From Agroathelia rolfsii (lineage: Eukaryota > Basidiomycota > Agaricomycetes > Amylocorticiales > Amylocorticiaceae), in NCBI GenBank assembly GCA_018343915.1, contig JABRWF010000005.1, positions 1,585,001 to 1,649,000 of the forward strand: DNA of 64,000 bases, written 5' to 3'. Shown here one piece after another: positions 49,388 through 62,892 of this stretch. Position 1 is the stretch's first letter. Each line of letters begins with the position of its first letter. The notes beneath the pieces are model-generated. The model saw nothing but the letters and a program-made list of their open reading frames with translations. It ran no database searches and was not told the origin of the DNA. The position numbers and the translations under genes were made by a program.

Positions 49388-52300
49388 ATGACCTCCCTCC
49401 TTCAGGTCGTCCGCACCAGTGCGCCCTACCAGCTTCACTCGCATCATATATACCCTCCCGGCTCATCATGATTGTCCCCAGAATTTCTGGATGCCATTAG
49501 GTCCGTCAATCCCCCCGGAAAGTGGAAGATCCTCGTCGTCGACGAGCACTCGCAACGCCTCCTGGGCTCCGTCCTCAAGCAATTTGACATCCTTGAAGAG
49601 AATGTGACCTGTACGCAGGCATTCCTAGCTATGAGGCCTTGCGTATTCTATTCTGACAATATATTACACAGCAACAGAGCTCATCACCCACAATCGCGAC
49701 CCCCAACCGGGGTTTGAGGCTATGTATCTGCTTATGCCAACGACTCAGAACGTCGATCGTGTTATTAGGGACTTTGGGAATAGGCAGCAATATGCTGCAG
49801 CGCATCTATTCTTTATTGATGGTACATTCTGTCGTGTGCCACGACCCATAACCGTCTAATTTAGCCCCCCTCAAGGTCTCGACGAGCCACTCTTTCAACG
49901 ATTAACATCATCGGCAGCAGAGCCTCATCTCAGAACACTTCAGGAACTTTTCATTAACTTCTGGGGTCTGTTAGCACCATCATCTACTTCTGATGAATGT
50001 TTCAACTGAAGGAACAATCTAGCGGTCGAGGCACAGACATTTTCTATCAATCAGCCTGCTGCGTTTTTTAACATTTACAGTCCTCCCAAGACTGAGACCG
50101 CCTATCGTAATGCACGCGACCGACTTGAGGAGCACATCGTATATACCAGCAAATGCGTCAGGACGATTTCATACTCTCCCTCTTCGTTTCCTCCACATTA
50201 CTGATATATCTGGCATCAGATCGCCAACGTGTGCATTGCACTTAACGAATACCCATACATCCGCTACTACATGCCTTCACATCACCTCCCTCTAGGAGCC
50301 CTCAAACCACACGAGCAGACGCGTGCGCCGCCCCCACCCGAGACTAGTACGCGCTGGCGAACAAATCTCGCCCGTGGTGACGCCGCACGTGCACACGAGA
50401 TCGCAGATACAGAGTTCATAAGCCGGCTTCTCGCCTTCAGAGTCCAGCAGACGTTAGATGAGTACAAAAAAGCAAATCCTGACTTTCCTGTATGGTTTTG
50501 TCGTCCACGGATTTGCATTTGATTTGTGTTCTGATGCATATCTCCCTTCTCTTTTCGTAGAAAACCACTGCGGGTCGGCCTCGTGGTACATTACTGATCA
50601 CCGACCGTGCAATGGACATGCTTGCACCTTTCGTGCACGAGTTCACATATCAAGCTATGGCGAATGACCTGCTCCCCATCCAAAATGGCACCAAGTATAT
50701 GTACGTGGCTTTTTCTTTTTAATTTCTTCAAATGGGAAGATTCTAACATAATACTCGCTACGCAATACCAGATACAAATTCCAATCGTCTGTGGGCGCAT
50801 ATGAAGATAAGACAGCGACGCTTTCTGATGTAGACACAGTCTGGACCGAAGTCAGACATATGCACATGCGAGAGGCAATCGACAAGCTCATGGCTGATTT
50901 TAATAAGTTCATGCAAGAGAATGCGGGCTTCAGCTCGAGGTTAGTATTCGTCTAACCCCCCCCCCCCTCATCCCCGAGTTTCTAATGATTTTTCTCGTTT
51001 GTTATTTTACAGTGATGGTGCCGCTAGTCTCAACGATATGAAAGATATGTTGGCGAACTTACCTCAGTACCAGGAAATGCGAGAAAAGGTGCGTGGAGAA
51101 GACTTCTCTCTGCTAATATCTTATCAAATAACGCATTTACTCAACTATCAATTTTATTGTACAGTTTTCGCTGCACTTAAATATGGCCGAGGAGTGCATG
51201 AAGATCTTTGAGACTCAGAAGTTACCATTGGTCGCGCAAGTTGAACAGGTAGGTGTTATAACCTATATCAGTTCAGTTGCAAGCTGAGCTATATATTTTT
51301 TGTCTTTTCCCCTTTGTGATTCAGGAATGCGCTACAGGGCTTACTGCCGAGGGCAAGACGCCCAAGGGTTTAGTCGAGGAGATGGTTCCCTTGTTGGATA
51401 GTCGTGATGTCATGTGAGCATCCACATATCTCTTTATTGTTCATTTAACATGATCATGAGCATACTATTAACAAAAAAACCGTAACAGTAATCCGAACAA
51501 AGTACGAATGATCGCTTTGTACATTCAGCATCGTGACGGTGTGCCAGATGAGGATAGGCGGAGGCTATACCAGCACGCCCGCCTCTCACTTGCTGAGCAG
51601 GATGCTGTTAATGCACTGCTCCTGATGGGTGTGCGGATCAGCAGGGTAAGTAAATGCTCAATTTTCCAAGATTGGTCCGAGAGGTGCCAACATGCATACA
51701 TCGACCTTTATTCTTCACTCTGCGACAGACACCCGCAGACAAAGACACAAAAAAGAGGCTCAAGCCCGCGAAGCCGTCTGGCGACGAATACGAGCTCTCG
51801 CGCTTCAAGCCACTCTTGCACACCGTCCTGGAAGAGCACGTGAGTAACAAACTCGACCAAAGCGTCTTTCCCTACGTCAAAGACATGCCTGTCGCGCCCG
51901 GAACACCGGCAGCGACCAGCTTGCGCTCGAGTGCTAGCACGACGGGGGGGGCTGCAACACCACCGACGTCATTGCGCAGCGCGAAGCCGAGTTGGCATCG
52001 TGCGGCGCGTCCTGGTGCAGGCGGAGGTGGTTCGGCGGCGGTGGAGACGAGACAGCGGCTGCTCGTGTTCGTCGCGGGAGGCATGACGTATTCAGAAATC
52101 CGTGAGGCGTATCAGTTGTCCTCGTCATTGAACAAAGATATCATTATTGGTACGTTGGAGTATGGACTCATTTTACAAAACTTGTTTGCTCACTTTTTTT
52201 TTCCTAACCTACCTCTGCTTTAATACCATCCCAGGCTCGACACACGCTATTACTCCGCGCGACTTTATCGATGATCTGAAAGTGCTTGATCTCGGTGGCG

Positions 52301-52590
52301 TCGGCTCGCGTGCAATCCCCAACGGTTTATCTGAGCGTGGACTCGGGGAGCGACCCTATCAGGAATACTATGACGAGTTGTATTTCACCCAGGACGCACC
52401 TCGAGCACCTCCGCCACAGCAGCTCGCTCCACCCCGCGCCGAGAGACCGAGTAGGATGTCCCCCTCGAGCTCGTTTTCAGGGTCGATGACGGGGCAGATG
52501 GGCAACAATAGTTCTCATTCGTCTTTACCGTCACCCAGTGGAGGTGGTGAAAAGGAGAAGAAAAAGAAGAAGGGATTATTTAGGTTCTGA
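49388..52590 (+). CDS. SEC1: Sec1/Munc18 family SNARE regulator
   Basis: Binds plasma-membrane SNARE complexes to control fusion of secretory vesicles. Start [10 protein letters not shown] at 49388; exon 1 (49388-49418) joins exon 2 at 49482 to give [20 protein letters not shown], then [20 protein letters not shown], the classic SM-protein N-terminus. Later blocks: [40 protein letters not shown] (SM core), [20 protein letters not shown] and [20 protein letters not shown]. The last exon adds a Ser/Pro-rich tail ending in lysines and GLFRF. It is cut by about eleven introns, one holding a 12-base C run at 50956-50967. The last block places it with Sec1/Munc18-1 rather than Vps45 or Sly1, although the subgroup call is by eye. 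Confidence 0.92.
50956..50967. repeat. Poly-C tract in a SEC1 intron
   Basis: Twelve consecutive C residues in the intron that follows the exon ending near 50940. Confidence 0.9.
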
Positions 52591-53150
52591 AGAGTGGATG
52601 TACTTGTATGAGAGGACTATGACATGTGCTCAGCACTTATGACGTGGGAAAATGGTGGATGGTAGGAAGGAGGACATAATCAATTGGCGTATTGATAGCC
52701 GTAATTGTGTTTTTATTTAGCTAGGATCCCATGGACTTTTGTTGGATTTATACGAACAAATTGCAACTGCTGATTAACATCAATTCTTTGACTTCCTTGT
52801 TGGCTTATACTTTGATAGTTCTGCGCGCAAGTGTTGAGATGAGTGAACAAGTTTAACGATCATGAAAGAAATAAATTCTGTTTGCCTCGGTACATGATAG
52901 ACGCTAATAGTGATATACAATCAGGCGGATGGAGACATGGGGTAAACGCTACATGTACTAGCTAACATCCTGAATGTCCATACATCATATCTGATTAAAA
53001 AGGAGCGGTACGGGTTGTCCCTCTGACAGCAGCCTGAGGTAAACCCGATATCATCTCGTTTCCAAAACGCCTGAAGTAATTTCGGCCATTTAAAGCACCT
53101 GGACATGCATTCGTCCCGACTGATGAAAGGAAGTTACTGCGTTGGTCAGA
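52591..53150. other. Intergenic, 3' flank of SEC1
   Basis: No coding signal recognised. The C-terminal exon of the DUF6534-like gene to the right may reach into this stretch, but I could not place it. Confidence 0.4.
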
Positions 53151-55027
53151 TACTCACTTATGTTTACGGATCTGAGTCATGCGACTCACGAGGCGGGACC
53201 AAAAAGAGAAAGAAGAACCACGTATATGCTTAGACCAAACGGATATCTAGGGATGACCGGGGTGAGCTATACAGATTGAAATATTTGACATCAAGCCTTA
53301 CCGAAACAAACAGAAGAATGAGGTTAATACTTATTTTAAACGAGCGTATGTCAGTATCATATTTACGGCATGCAAAGTAAACACATGAGGAAATAAATCC
53401 AGTATTAACAAAGTAGACTGCAAGTGCATTGATTGTTGATTTTGTTCTGATAATTCATTTTTCAAATAAATAAATAAAAATGAATAAAAAGCTTCAATCT
53501 TTGTGTAAACTTGGATTTGGCAACAAGAATAACACACAAACTATGACCCATGGCACTTTTCTTGAGATTCCAACTCAAGGCCGTAGCAATAATCAGTTCG
53601 CTTGAGGCCACAAGCCCCGAGAACACTTGGATCAATCTCTGTGAAATGTAAAATTATTCAAGTCTCTTTAAGGGTTGGAATCAGCTTTTTTTTACCATTG
53701 TAGAGGAAGACTGAGATGTATATTCCTGCAAAACCTTGAACCGCTCGTCTCCAAACCTGAAATAAAATTGAATCTTAGCGCCTATGATATGCTTAAACAC
53801 CCTTTTCCTTATAAATTGCCTCGCACCCTTTCACACATGCGACTATAAGGAACAAACGGTTTAGATGGTAGTGATAATACACGTATTTATGATTTACTGT
53901 ATGCACATGCAACAATAGCTAGAGCAGGTGTTCAATCATTAATTATCAGTAGTACTAAAATAAAAGCAAAATCATGATGGTATTGCACCAAGCTGAGCAA
54001 TAGCCAATATAGCCTACACACTTAAGCATTAGCAAATTGTAAACGTACGCCGGAGCTCGGGCCCTAGTCACACACAAGGAAAATACAAAGTATGTGGTTC
54101 AAGTGCCCATGATTTACGGCAAAAATTCTCTTTTTGAGCAGTAATGAAGTAATGGATAAAATATGACGGACGTGTCCACAACCGCCATACGTAGAACCTA
54201 AATATTTTTGCCGGTAACTCGTTATAGTTTCTGAGAGCTTGCTACGACCAAAAAGACCTTGACTGACCCGTACACCTGAACTGTAACAAGTGCCTTTAGG
54301 CAAAGGAAGCGTCAATACAATTATAATATAAAGAGACAAAATCCATACTATTACGAATGCATTGGTATATTCATTGATCCCACATGTAGAAATCAACTTC
54401 TGGAATAGACACTGCCTCTCCAGCAACCACTTACTGATATAGATCTTGCATGTGAAATCAAACATCACGTTAGTCGCATATCCACCAACTTGGATCAAAT
54501 AGTAATAATTGTGCAGCGTGAATAGGGCTCACCAGACAGCTTCTTCATACAGAATAGGATGACTGGCCGCAGAAATACAATAATGGCATGCGATGTGATA
54601 ATTCAATATCAGATGAATGGTATTAGATATCCTGTTGCGTTAAGTATTGGCAAAAACAACAATAGAAAAATCCATACAATACAAGCAACATTGGCTCACC
54701 ATATAGATCCAATCTAAGAGTTATTATGGCAGAAATGGAAACGTAACAGTCAGAAATCTCGTGGAATTTCCATTGACCTGGACCATTCACTCACCAATAT
54801 TCTTATCCATTTCTTGTCGGTTTTTGCCCAAGTACGAAAGTACGAAAGGCATTGGACACAAGTAATGCCATACAGACTATTTGTAAAACATCACAAATCG
54901 TGGTTTTAGTAGATGGATAAGTTATGGAACATCGGACACACATGGACGAGAATCCTGTAGCCAGGAACAAGACGCCAATAGTGAGAGTTACAGATTGCAG
55001 GCCAAAATTTGCCGGAGATGTCATCAC
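53151..55027 (-). CDS. DUF6534-like seven-helix membrane protein, fragmentary or decayed
   Basis: Several minus-strand pieces match the order of the DUF6534 family, which is widespread in mushroom-forming fungi and of unknown function. The first exon, from 55024, reads MTSPANFGLQSVTLTIGVLF, with a second helix around ICDVLQIVCMALLV. Middle pieces include VGGYATNVMFDFTCKIYIS (about 54490) and AVQGFAGIYISVFLYN (about 53750). The most diagnostic piece is RLIQVFSGLVASSELIIATA (about 53640-53530), followed at about 53440-53370 by STINALAVYFVNTGFISSCV. The exons in between and the C-terminus were not resolved, so a working gene and a pseudogene are both possible. Confidence 0.5.
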
Positions 55028-56141
55028 GGCAGCAGCGTACTATTAATAGATAAGCGACGGTCGTTCAAACGTTCAAGTTCCAATTGCTAGTGCCAATAAG
55101 CCTCCCTCGGTACATATCTATTATATATCACATACCTTCAATTCAATTATCCATCATGATACGGATGATGATCAAAATGTGAGGCTCGGTGCCATATTGC
55201 TTGAATTATCGATGCAAAAGGCGAAGATCACTCCAACACACTTAGTTTGATGTTAATGATAACTCAAGTTGAATTAGGAGAGTTGTATTGAGAGCCCCTA
55301 CATTGTTTGTTATAAGCAGTGCGCTGATGGAAAGGGTTTCCCGATGAACAACTCAAAGCATCCGCATGGTACTTAGTTCCTAACAACATCTTTCTAGTTA
55401 TATTGATTGTTTGTGGGGCTTGAAGAATAGTAGTATCCACCGTCTTTAAAGAAGCTCTGCTAGTGAGCTATATGATCAAGGGAGACGGCACAACCTTCAA
55501 ACGCAGGGATGGGCTCGGCTCAGAGAAGACACATACATCGATAGACTGGGAGAGGATGGAGAAGACGCATGTATGAGCAAATGGCAAGTTTTGACAGAGG
55601 CTAAGACTCGGAGTAGAGGTGATAGAAGCTCTGACATTTTTTAATAAGGCATGAAGTCACAGGCAATATTATAAGCAAAGAATTATTACATTTAGCTTGA
55701 TCCCAGGGCCATCGTGAACTTGAAGAGAGTTAGTAATACTGGCAATCAGTGCTAGTCAATGTCGACAAATGTGTAGTCTCATCAGAAGCGAAGGGCTAAT
55801 GCAAGAAGTCCATTCCAACCTCCGACTCGCCTTTCTGGATCCGATTATTGACTCCACAGTCTCCATTGACCGGTACCACTGGAGTTGCAGCATGAAATGG
55901 AAGATCATGAATCATTCACGATACATTTTTCTCACCCTGCTCCACTCACCCCAGACTTCCACCCAGAAAAGCTGACAGGATATCAACAATTACAATTTTC
56001 AACATCAAGTTGCGGGTAACTATGAGTACATTTGCGTTTTTACTGATGACAGGATTGCAAGTCTATGTTTTGTTTCATGATCGTAGATATATCGACGTTT
56101 TCCCTCCGGCCCCAAACGTCGATCAAGCTCTCAACTTTAGT
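55028..56141. other. Intergenic, 3' flank of pyruvate carboxylase
   Basis: AT-rich, with no frame longer than about 70 codons that resembles a protein. It also holds the promoter of the DUF6534-like gene at its left end. Confidence 0.5.
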
Positions 56142-59100
56142 TTAGTGGGTGATTTCGACCGTCAAGTCGCCTTGGTTGATCGAGTCACCTGTAGGACGAG
56201 AGTGGGTTTCATCAGTATGCAATATTACTGTGAGAGCGTGAAATGACACAAACCTTCGTGAACGACAACGCGCTTGACGTGACCGGACACAGGTGCAGTA
56301 ACAGCGGATTCCATCTATGGGCAAATAGCCGTCAGCCAAAGAACCATGAGATATTCAAAGAAAAATAACTTGCCTTCATGGCGCTCAGGACTGATCACGT
56401 TTCAAGGAAAGAGAAAGGCGAGACAATCAGCACATTTGGAATCTATAGCTGACATAAGCAAGCAATACTTACCACAAAGTGGGTCACCCTTCTTGACCTC
56501 CTGGCCTTCCTTGACGCGAACCTCGACAACAACACCAGACATGGGCGAGCCGACAGATCCGGGGTCAGATGTAGCCCTCTCGCGCGAGACGGTCTCGACA
56601 GCAGAGTTGTTGTCGTCGACGGAGATAGCACGAACCTCGCCGTTAACCTCGAACCAGACATCACGCTGAGCCTTGCCCTCGACGAGCGATCCGACGGCCA
56701 TCAGGCGAATGATGAGAGTCTTGCCCTTTTCGATGGAGATGTGCATCTCCTCGCCGACGTCGGGACGGCCAAGGAAGTAGCGGGTAGGGACGACACTGTT
56801 TGGTGACATGATATCAGTATGAATACAATATGATGGACCATGCCGATACGGAGTGCGGCGTGTGATGGTTGACGATAAATGCGTACCTAAGGTCACCGTA
56901 CTTCTCGATGAAGGCCTGGTACTCCTCAAAGACCTATAGACCCATATTTTCAGCCTCTCTGCATCAATTTCCTTGAAGTTCTCCCCTTCAAGGGGGAAGA
57001 TCATGGAAAGATTCTCACCTTGGGGTACATCACGTACGAAGTGACATCCGTGTCAGTGATGTGCTTGCCAAACTTGGCGCGGAGCTCCGCTTTGAGCTTC
57101 TTGAAATCAATCGGCTCAAGATCAGCACCAGGACGACCATCGATGCGCTTCTTGTCACGGATGACCATCGAGCGCAGAGGCTCGGGGAAGCCGCCAACGG
57201 GCTGGCCGAGGTAGCCCTGGAAGAACTCGACGACAGACGAAGGGAAGTCGAGCTGGTCTGCACGCTCAAGGACATCCTTCTTGCTGAGGGAGTTGGAGGT
57301 CATCCATTGGGCGAAGTCACCGACAACCTTGGATGAGGGCGTGACCTTAACAACATTGCCGCACTATAAGTGGCAAACAAATGTAGGTCAGCAAATGCAA
57401 CATCTCTGCATTTAGGGGTAGGTACATACAAGCTCGTTGGCCTCGATGTACTTCTGCTTGATGACTAGATAAAAAAAAAGCCCTCAGTATACCAAAAATG
57501 CCAATATCGCCGAGGCTGATTACTTACTGGACCACTGTGTTCCGAGACCCAGCTGGGAGGCTTGGAACTGATAACAGCAAGATTAATCATCTAACAGAAA
57601 CGAGGAAAGCGGCAAAGATTCCAACGCACCATCAAGTTCGTGTACTGACCACCCGGCATCTCGTGATCGAAGACACTAGAGTCGGACGCACGCACGTTGG
57701 CCTCGAAGCACTGGTAGAGCAGGCGGACCTGGCTCCAGTACTGGTTGAGCGCCTGGATGTCGGCATACTTGATACCAGTGCCGAGGTTCGTCTGCTCAAG
57801 AGCGGCGCAGACGGCACCCATGGAAGGCTGCGACGTCAGACCGGACATGCCTTAAAGAAACATCAGATGACAAGCTCATCGGAGCAATACAGAATAGATA
57901 GGCTCACTGTCGATAGCGACATCAACAATATCCGCGCCGGCAGCAGCCGCGGCGATCATGCTGGCAGCGGAGATACCAGCCGTATCGTGCGAGTGGACGT
58001 GGATGGGGATATCGGGGTGCTTCTCACGGATAGCGCCGATGAGGCTAAAAATTCGCACCGAGAATGTCAGTCTCTACTCTCAACAACATAAGAACGGGCG
58101 ACTAACAGCTTCGCGGCCTCGGGCTTGAGGAGACCAGCCATGTCCTTGACACCGATGATGTGCACGCCTTCAGTGACGAGCTGATCGATGAAGTCAAGGT
58201 AGTACTGGAGCGTGTACTTCTTCTCCTTGGGGTTGGCAACATCGCCGCTGTAGCAGACGACGGCCTCGACGACACCACCAGCCTTCTTAGCGGCATCGAT
58301 ACCAAGGCGCATCTGGAAGAGAACATTTTAGCCTCAGTTCTATGGTCTAGGCATTTCTTGGCCAAGCTCACATTCTCGAAGTAGTTCAAAGAATCGAACA
58401 CACGGAAAATATCAAGACCATTCTCGACGGCCTTCTTGGAGAAGTCGTAGATGGCGTTGTCACTGTTATAATTTTATCAGTAAAGTGATGAATATCACTC
58501 AAAATAGATAAGTGCTTACGGGTAGACAGTGTATCCAACACCGTTGGCACCACGGACGAGAGCCTGGAAAGGAATGTTGGGCACAAGCTTACGAAGAGTG
58601 CGCTACATTTTACAGACATTTCAGTCAGTATATGCGCTCATTTACACATAATATCAATCCGCGGATACAACTCACCAATCTCTCCCAGGGGTCCTCATAC
58701 AAGAAGCGCATCGAGACATCAAATGTCGCACCACCCCACATCTCGAGCGAGAACGCGTTGGCGAGTGCCCAGGATGTCTCCTTGGCAATGTTGACCATAT
58801 CCACCGTCCTCAGACGCGTGGCGAGCAGCGACTGGTGCGCATCACGCCAGGTGGTGTCCATGATCAGCGTGCCGGGGTACTCGCGCACGGCCTTGGCGAA
58901 CGCCTCGGGGCCCTTCTCGACGATGATGTTGCGCCAGCCGACGGTGCACGGCTGCGAGGTGTCGAGAGGTGCGCCCGCGGGGTCATCGCGGTTCTGGAGT
59001 GTAGGGATGACGATGTCTGTCTTGAGGCCAGGCTCGCCGGACTGGCCCTTGATGGAGCTGCCGTTGACGGCCAGGTCGCCGAGGTAGCCGAGGAGCTTCT

Positions 59101-61190
59101 GGGCACGGTTCTGGCTCTGAACGAGCTTGAAGAGGTCGGGCGTATCGTCGATGAACTATGGGAATGAATTAGAATTGGGATGGTTTTTTCTGATCTAGAT
59201 TGATGATCCAACTCACAGTGGTCCAGGTCTTGCCGCCGATGAAGACATCGGAGGTCAACAGACGGAAGAGGAAAGGAATGTTGGTCTTGACACCACGAAT
59301 ACGGAACTCGACAAGGGCACGGAGCATCTTGCGCCTAGCCACTTCGTAAGTCGTGCCGCTGACTGTGCACTTGACGAGCAAACTGTCGTAGTGGGGCTAC
59401 AAGCAGAATGAGACACAATATCTAAGGACAACGAAACAGACTCACCGTGATCTGAGCGCCAGCAAAGCCAGAGCTGGCGTCGAGACGGACACCGTTACCG
59501 CCTGCGCTGCGGTAGACCTCGATCTTACCCGTATCGGGCTGGAAGCCAGCAGCGGCGTCTTCGGTGGTGACACGGCACTGGATGGCAAAGCCACGACGAG
59601 TGATGGCCTCCTGGGTGAGACCGAGTTGGGGCAGCGTAGCACCAGCGGCGATCTGGATCTGAGCGGCGACGATATCGATGCCGGTGATCTCCTCTGTTTA
59701 AGAAAAGAGGACCATTAGATTATGATCAACCCAATAATAGATGGCTTCTAACGAACCAGTGATAGTGTGCTCGACCTGAATACGGGGGTTGATTTCGATG
59801 AAGTAGTGCCTGCCCATCTGGTCGACCAAGAACTCGGCCGTGCCTGCGTTCCTGTATCCGACGCTCTTGGCGAGCTTGATGGCGTCGCCCAAGATCGCCT
59901 GGCGGACCTCCTCGGGGAGGTGCGTCGCGGGCGCGACTTCGACGACCTTTTGGTGGCGACGCTGGACGGAGCAGTCACGCTCGAACAGGTGAACGGTGTT
60001 GCCCTGGGCATCAGCAAGGATCTGGACTTCGATGTGGCGCGGGCGCTCGAGGAAGCGCTCGATGAAGACGGTACCATCACCGAAGGCAGACTTGGCCTCG
60101 GACACGGCACGCTCGAAAGAGGACTTAAATTCGGCCTCTTCGCGCACAACACGCATACCACGTCCACCACCACCCATGGCGGCCTTAATGATGACTGGAT
60201 TCAGAGGAAATTATGAGATTTTTGTCTTGAATATCATTATTTGCATACTGACCAGGGAAACCATATTCCTTGATGAAAGCGGAACCATCCTCGTACGAGT
60301 CGACGGGTCCAGGGGTACCAGGGACGACGGGAACGCCGACCTTCATAGCTGTCGCGATTTAATCATGAGACCTTGTGTTATTTGGCTTGCATGCGTAGAT
60401 TATCTTACCGATTGTCCTGGCCTTGGTCTTGTCACCAAGGCTGTCGATGACTTCCGGTGTGGGGCCAACGAAAGCAATGCCAGCTTGCTCAACTTTCTTG
60501 GCGAAGGTTGCGTTCTCAGAGAGGAAACCATAACTGTAGATTGATCAATGACGATTGATTTCAAAATTGCGAGGTTTCAAAACGAGAAAATGATAATCAG
60601 ATTATAATATATTTTTGATGAGCGCGATAATACGTACCCAGGGTGGATCATGTCAACACCGTGCTCGAGGGCGATGCGGATGATATCGTCCTGAGCAAGA
60701 TATGCAGCGACGGGCGTGAGGCCCTTGCCGACTTGGTATGCTTCATCTGCCTATAATTCGCAAAATGATAAGACAAAATCAAGTCAGATTTCGCGTTTTT
60801 TTTTTCGATATTTGTCGCATTGGTGACCGACCTTTTGACGATGGGCAGACAGGCGATCCTCAAAAGAGTAGATCGCGACAGTGTGCATTGCTAGCTCATG
60901 GGAAGTACGGAAAACACGGATGGCGATTTCCTACAGTGGGTATATGCGCGATGATCATGTATGCGTGAGCCGATCATGTTTGAAATTGGAGAAAATGGAA
61001 GATCGGGATGGGTAATGGTACTTACGCCACGGTTGGCAACAAGGATCTTGGTGAGGGGGCCGCTGTGACCTGCCGACTTGCGGCGGATGGTCTGGATGGA
61101 GTGCACGGGAGTACCAGGTGCACTGGGGGTATTGGCGAAGATGGGCGCAAGGCGCGGGGGATGCAAGGTATCAGCTTCAGAGGATGCCAT
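56142..61190 (-). CDS. PYC: Pyruvate carboxylase (biotin enzyme)
   Basis: Carboxylates pyruvate to oxaloacetate to refill the citric acid cycle and feed gluconeogenesis and lipid synthesis. All domains are present: biotin carboxylase with KILVANRG, the ATP-grasp loop [10 protein letters not shown] and [11 protein letters not shown]; carboxyltransferase with [15 protein letters not shown], the metal site [12 protein letters not shown] and [12 protein letters not shown]; an allosteric linker; and the biotinyl domain with [10 protein letters not shown] and SAMKMESAV. The protein ends [15 protein letters not shown]. More than fifteen short introns interrupt it. The N-terminus ([20 protein letters not shown]) is not a clear mitochondrial presequence, which fits the cytosolic enzyme of many fungi. 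The intron at 56373-56315 uses a GC donor directly after the biotin-lysine codon. It is divergent from VRG4. Confidence 0.96.
56315..56373 (-). other. GC-AG intron next to the biotin-lysine codon
   Basis: Minus-strand exon ends ATGAAG, intron starts GCAAGT and ends CATAG, next exon starts ATGGAA. This gives the invariant AMKM biotinylation motif, with Lys encoded by the last codon before the intron. The nearest GT in the donor region shifts the frame. Confidence 0.85.
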
Positions 61191-62892
61191 GGCGAACTAT
61201 GAATGGAGTGAGCCTGCGATCGTCGTGGTCGAGGTTCAAGGGAGAGAAAGGGAGAAGAGAGGAGGAAGAGGAGAGGGGGGCGACGGGCCGTCGTACAGAG
61301 TAGGACCCTTGTGAAAAATGGGCTGGATTCTTATCTCTGTTTCTCGGACTCACCCTTGGCTTCTGCTACTGCTACTCATCCGCTCATGGACAAGACTTGC
61401 CCATTATTTTCCACCCGGATTTAGGATTTAGAGCGGTTGCGCATGAACACATGTAAAATCCGCCGTCGAACAGTGTGCAGACATCTCGTCGAGCTCGACA
61501 TGCCATTTATCTCCACACGATGTCTGCATCACCCACGGCCGGACAAGGACCACTGCGCGCCCTACGGCGACATCCGGCCCATGCGTGCACCCATGTGCAG
61601 TCATGCAAAGGAGAGATGTCTATCAAGATAAATTTATTATCGCTCTCCCCTAGCTAGCAAATCCCATACGCTGACGAGCTGTACACCATCCATGCATATG
61701 TGCCAATGGAGATCAGACGCCCCGGCTAAGCGGCCGCAATTAGCTGCGAACGCGCACATCCCACTCGGTATAATCACACACGCAAAATGATCTGATCAAT
61801 GTCCAGTTCGCACTACAAAATGATATCAATACACCCTTGATGTAACCATGTTCGCATCTCCGAGCAACCAACCAAGCCCGCCGTCTATTTTGCGCCCCTA
61901 CTATCCTGTGCCCCCACAGCTTCTTTACCAGTGAGAACGAGCGTAATTCCGCTCTCAGTATATCCTCTTTCAGATAACAGAATAGACTTGTACGACAGAT
62001 GCGAGCAAAGTGGGCTCTGATCGGCTCTGCTAGCATTTATTTATTATGAACACAGTATTTATCTCCAGGCTGGGCATCTCAACCAGAAGCCCTTCCTTGC
62101 TCCATGATAAGGAAGATGAATGGATTCTAGCACCAACGTTCGCTTATGTATGGCTCGGCGCGTACTCAGCGAACGCGCCAAGCGTGTACCCAATCCCTCC
62201 TCGGGAGACAAGGATTGTAGTACAGGATGCGATAAATGAAAATACTTCCCCACAACCATGTAGCGTCATAGTGATTCAAATAATGGAAGAAGTCACCCTC
62301 TATATTACGAAGAGATCATGTATGTACGTAAGATGGCGTGCAGGTGATTATAAACTGAGTTATTATGGACCTGAAGGTGCATGCACATGAGCTGACATGT
62401 TGGAAATATGACTTTGAAGGAGATTCAAGCCGATGTTGTCTAGAGGATACTCCGAGTACATCTTCCCAGAACACATGGCAATGACTTCCATCTCATCCCT
62501 ACTGCTGTTGGGCAGTTACCACTACCTGCGCTGCCAGCGCCAGTACTCTGTCAACGTCCTTCTAACATAGTGTAATTTGAAATCAGCTTGCTTATATGTG
62601 TCTAGACTAAGGATCCGATCCCTCTCGCACATCCACATATCCAAAAAAGATAGATCACCAATGCATGCCAGCAATCCTATACTAGTGGACGTGCTGGCAG
62701 AAGCCAAGGACGGATGATCGGAAGCAAAAGAGAGATGGCGAAATGACGGCGGGCGCAGCTCACGTGCGACGAGGTCATTTCTTCCATCGCTAACCGCGTT
62801 GCAGCAAAGCACTACTACTTCTATAATTCTGCCACGACACCAACGCCAGTTATAATCATACACCCACACTCTTTACCATCTTACTTACCACC
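61191..62892. promoter_or_regulatory. 1.7-kb divergent intergenic region between PYC and VRG4
   Basis: Holds both promoters. Just upstream of the PYC start the minus strand is strongly pyrimidine-rich (purine-rich plus strand at about 61240-61280), as is common in fungal promoters. A 114-codon plus-strand frame (62046-62390, MNTVFISRLGISTRSPSLLH start) has no known resemblance and no supporting context, so it is not called a gene. Confidence 0.5.

Noticed and set aside
62046..62390. 114-codon plus-strand frame in the PYC-VRG4 gap
   Set aside because: No family resemblance, no splice context, and a length within chance for this much sequence.
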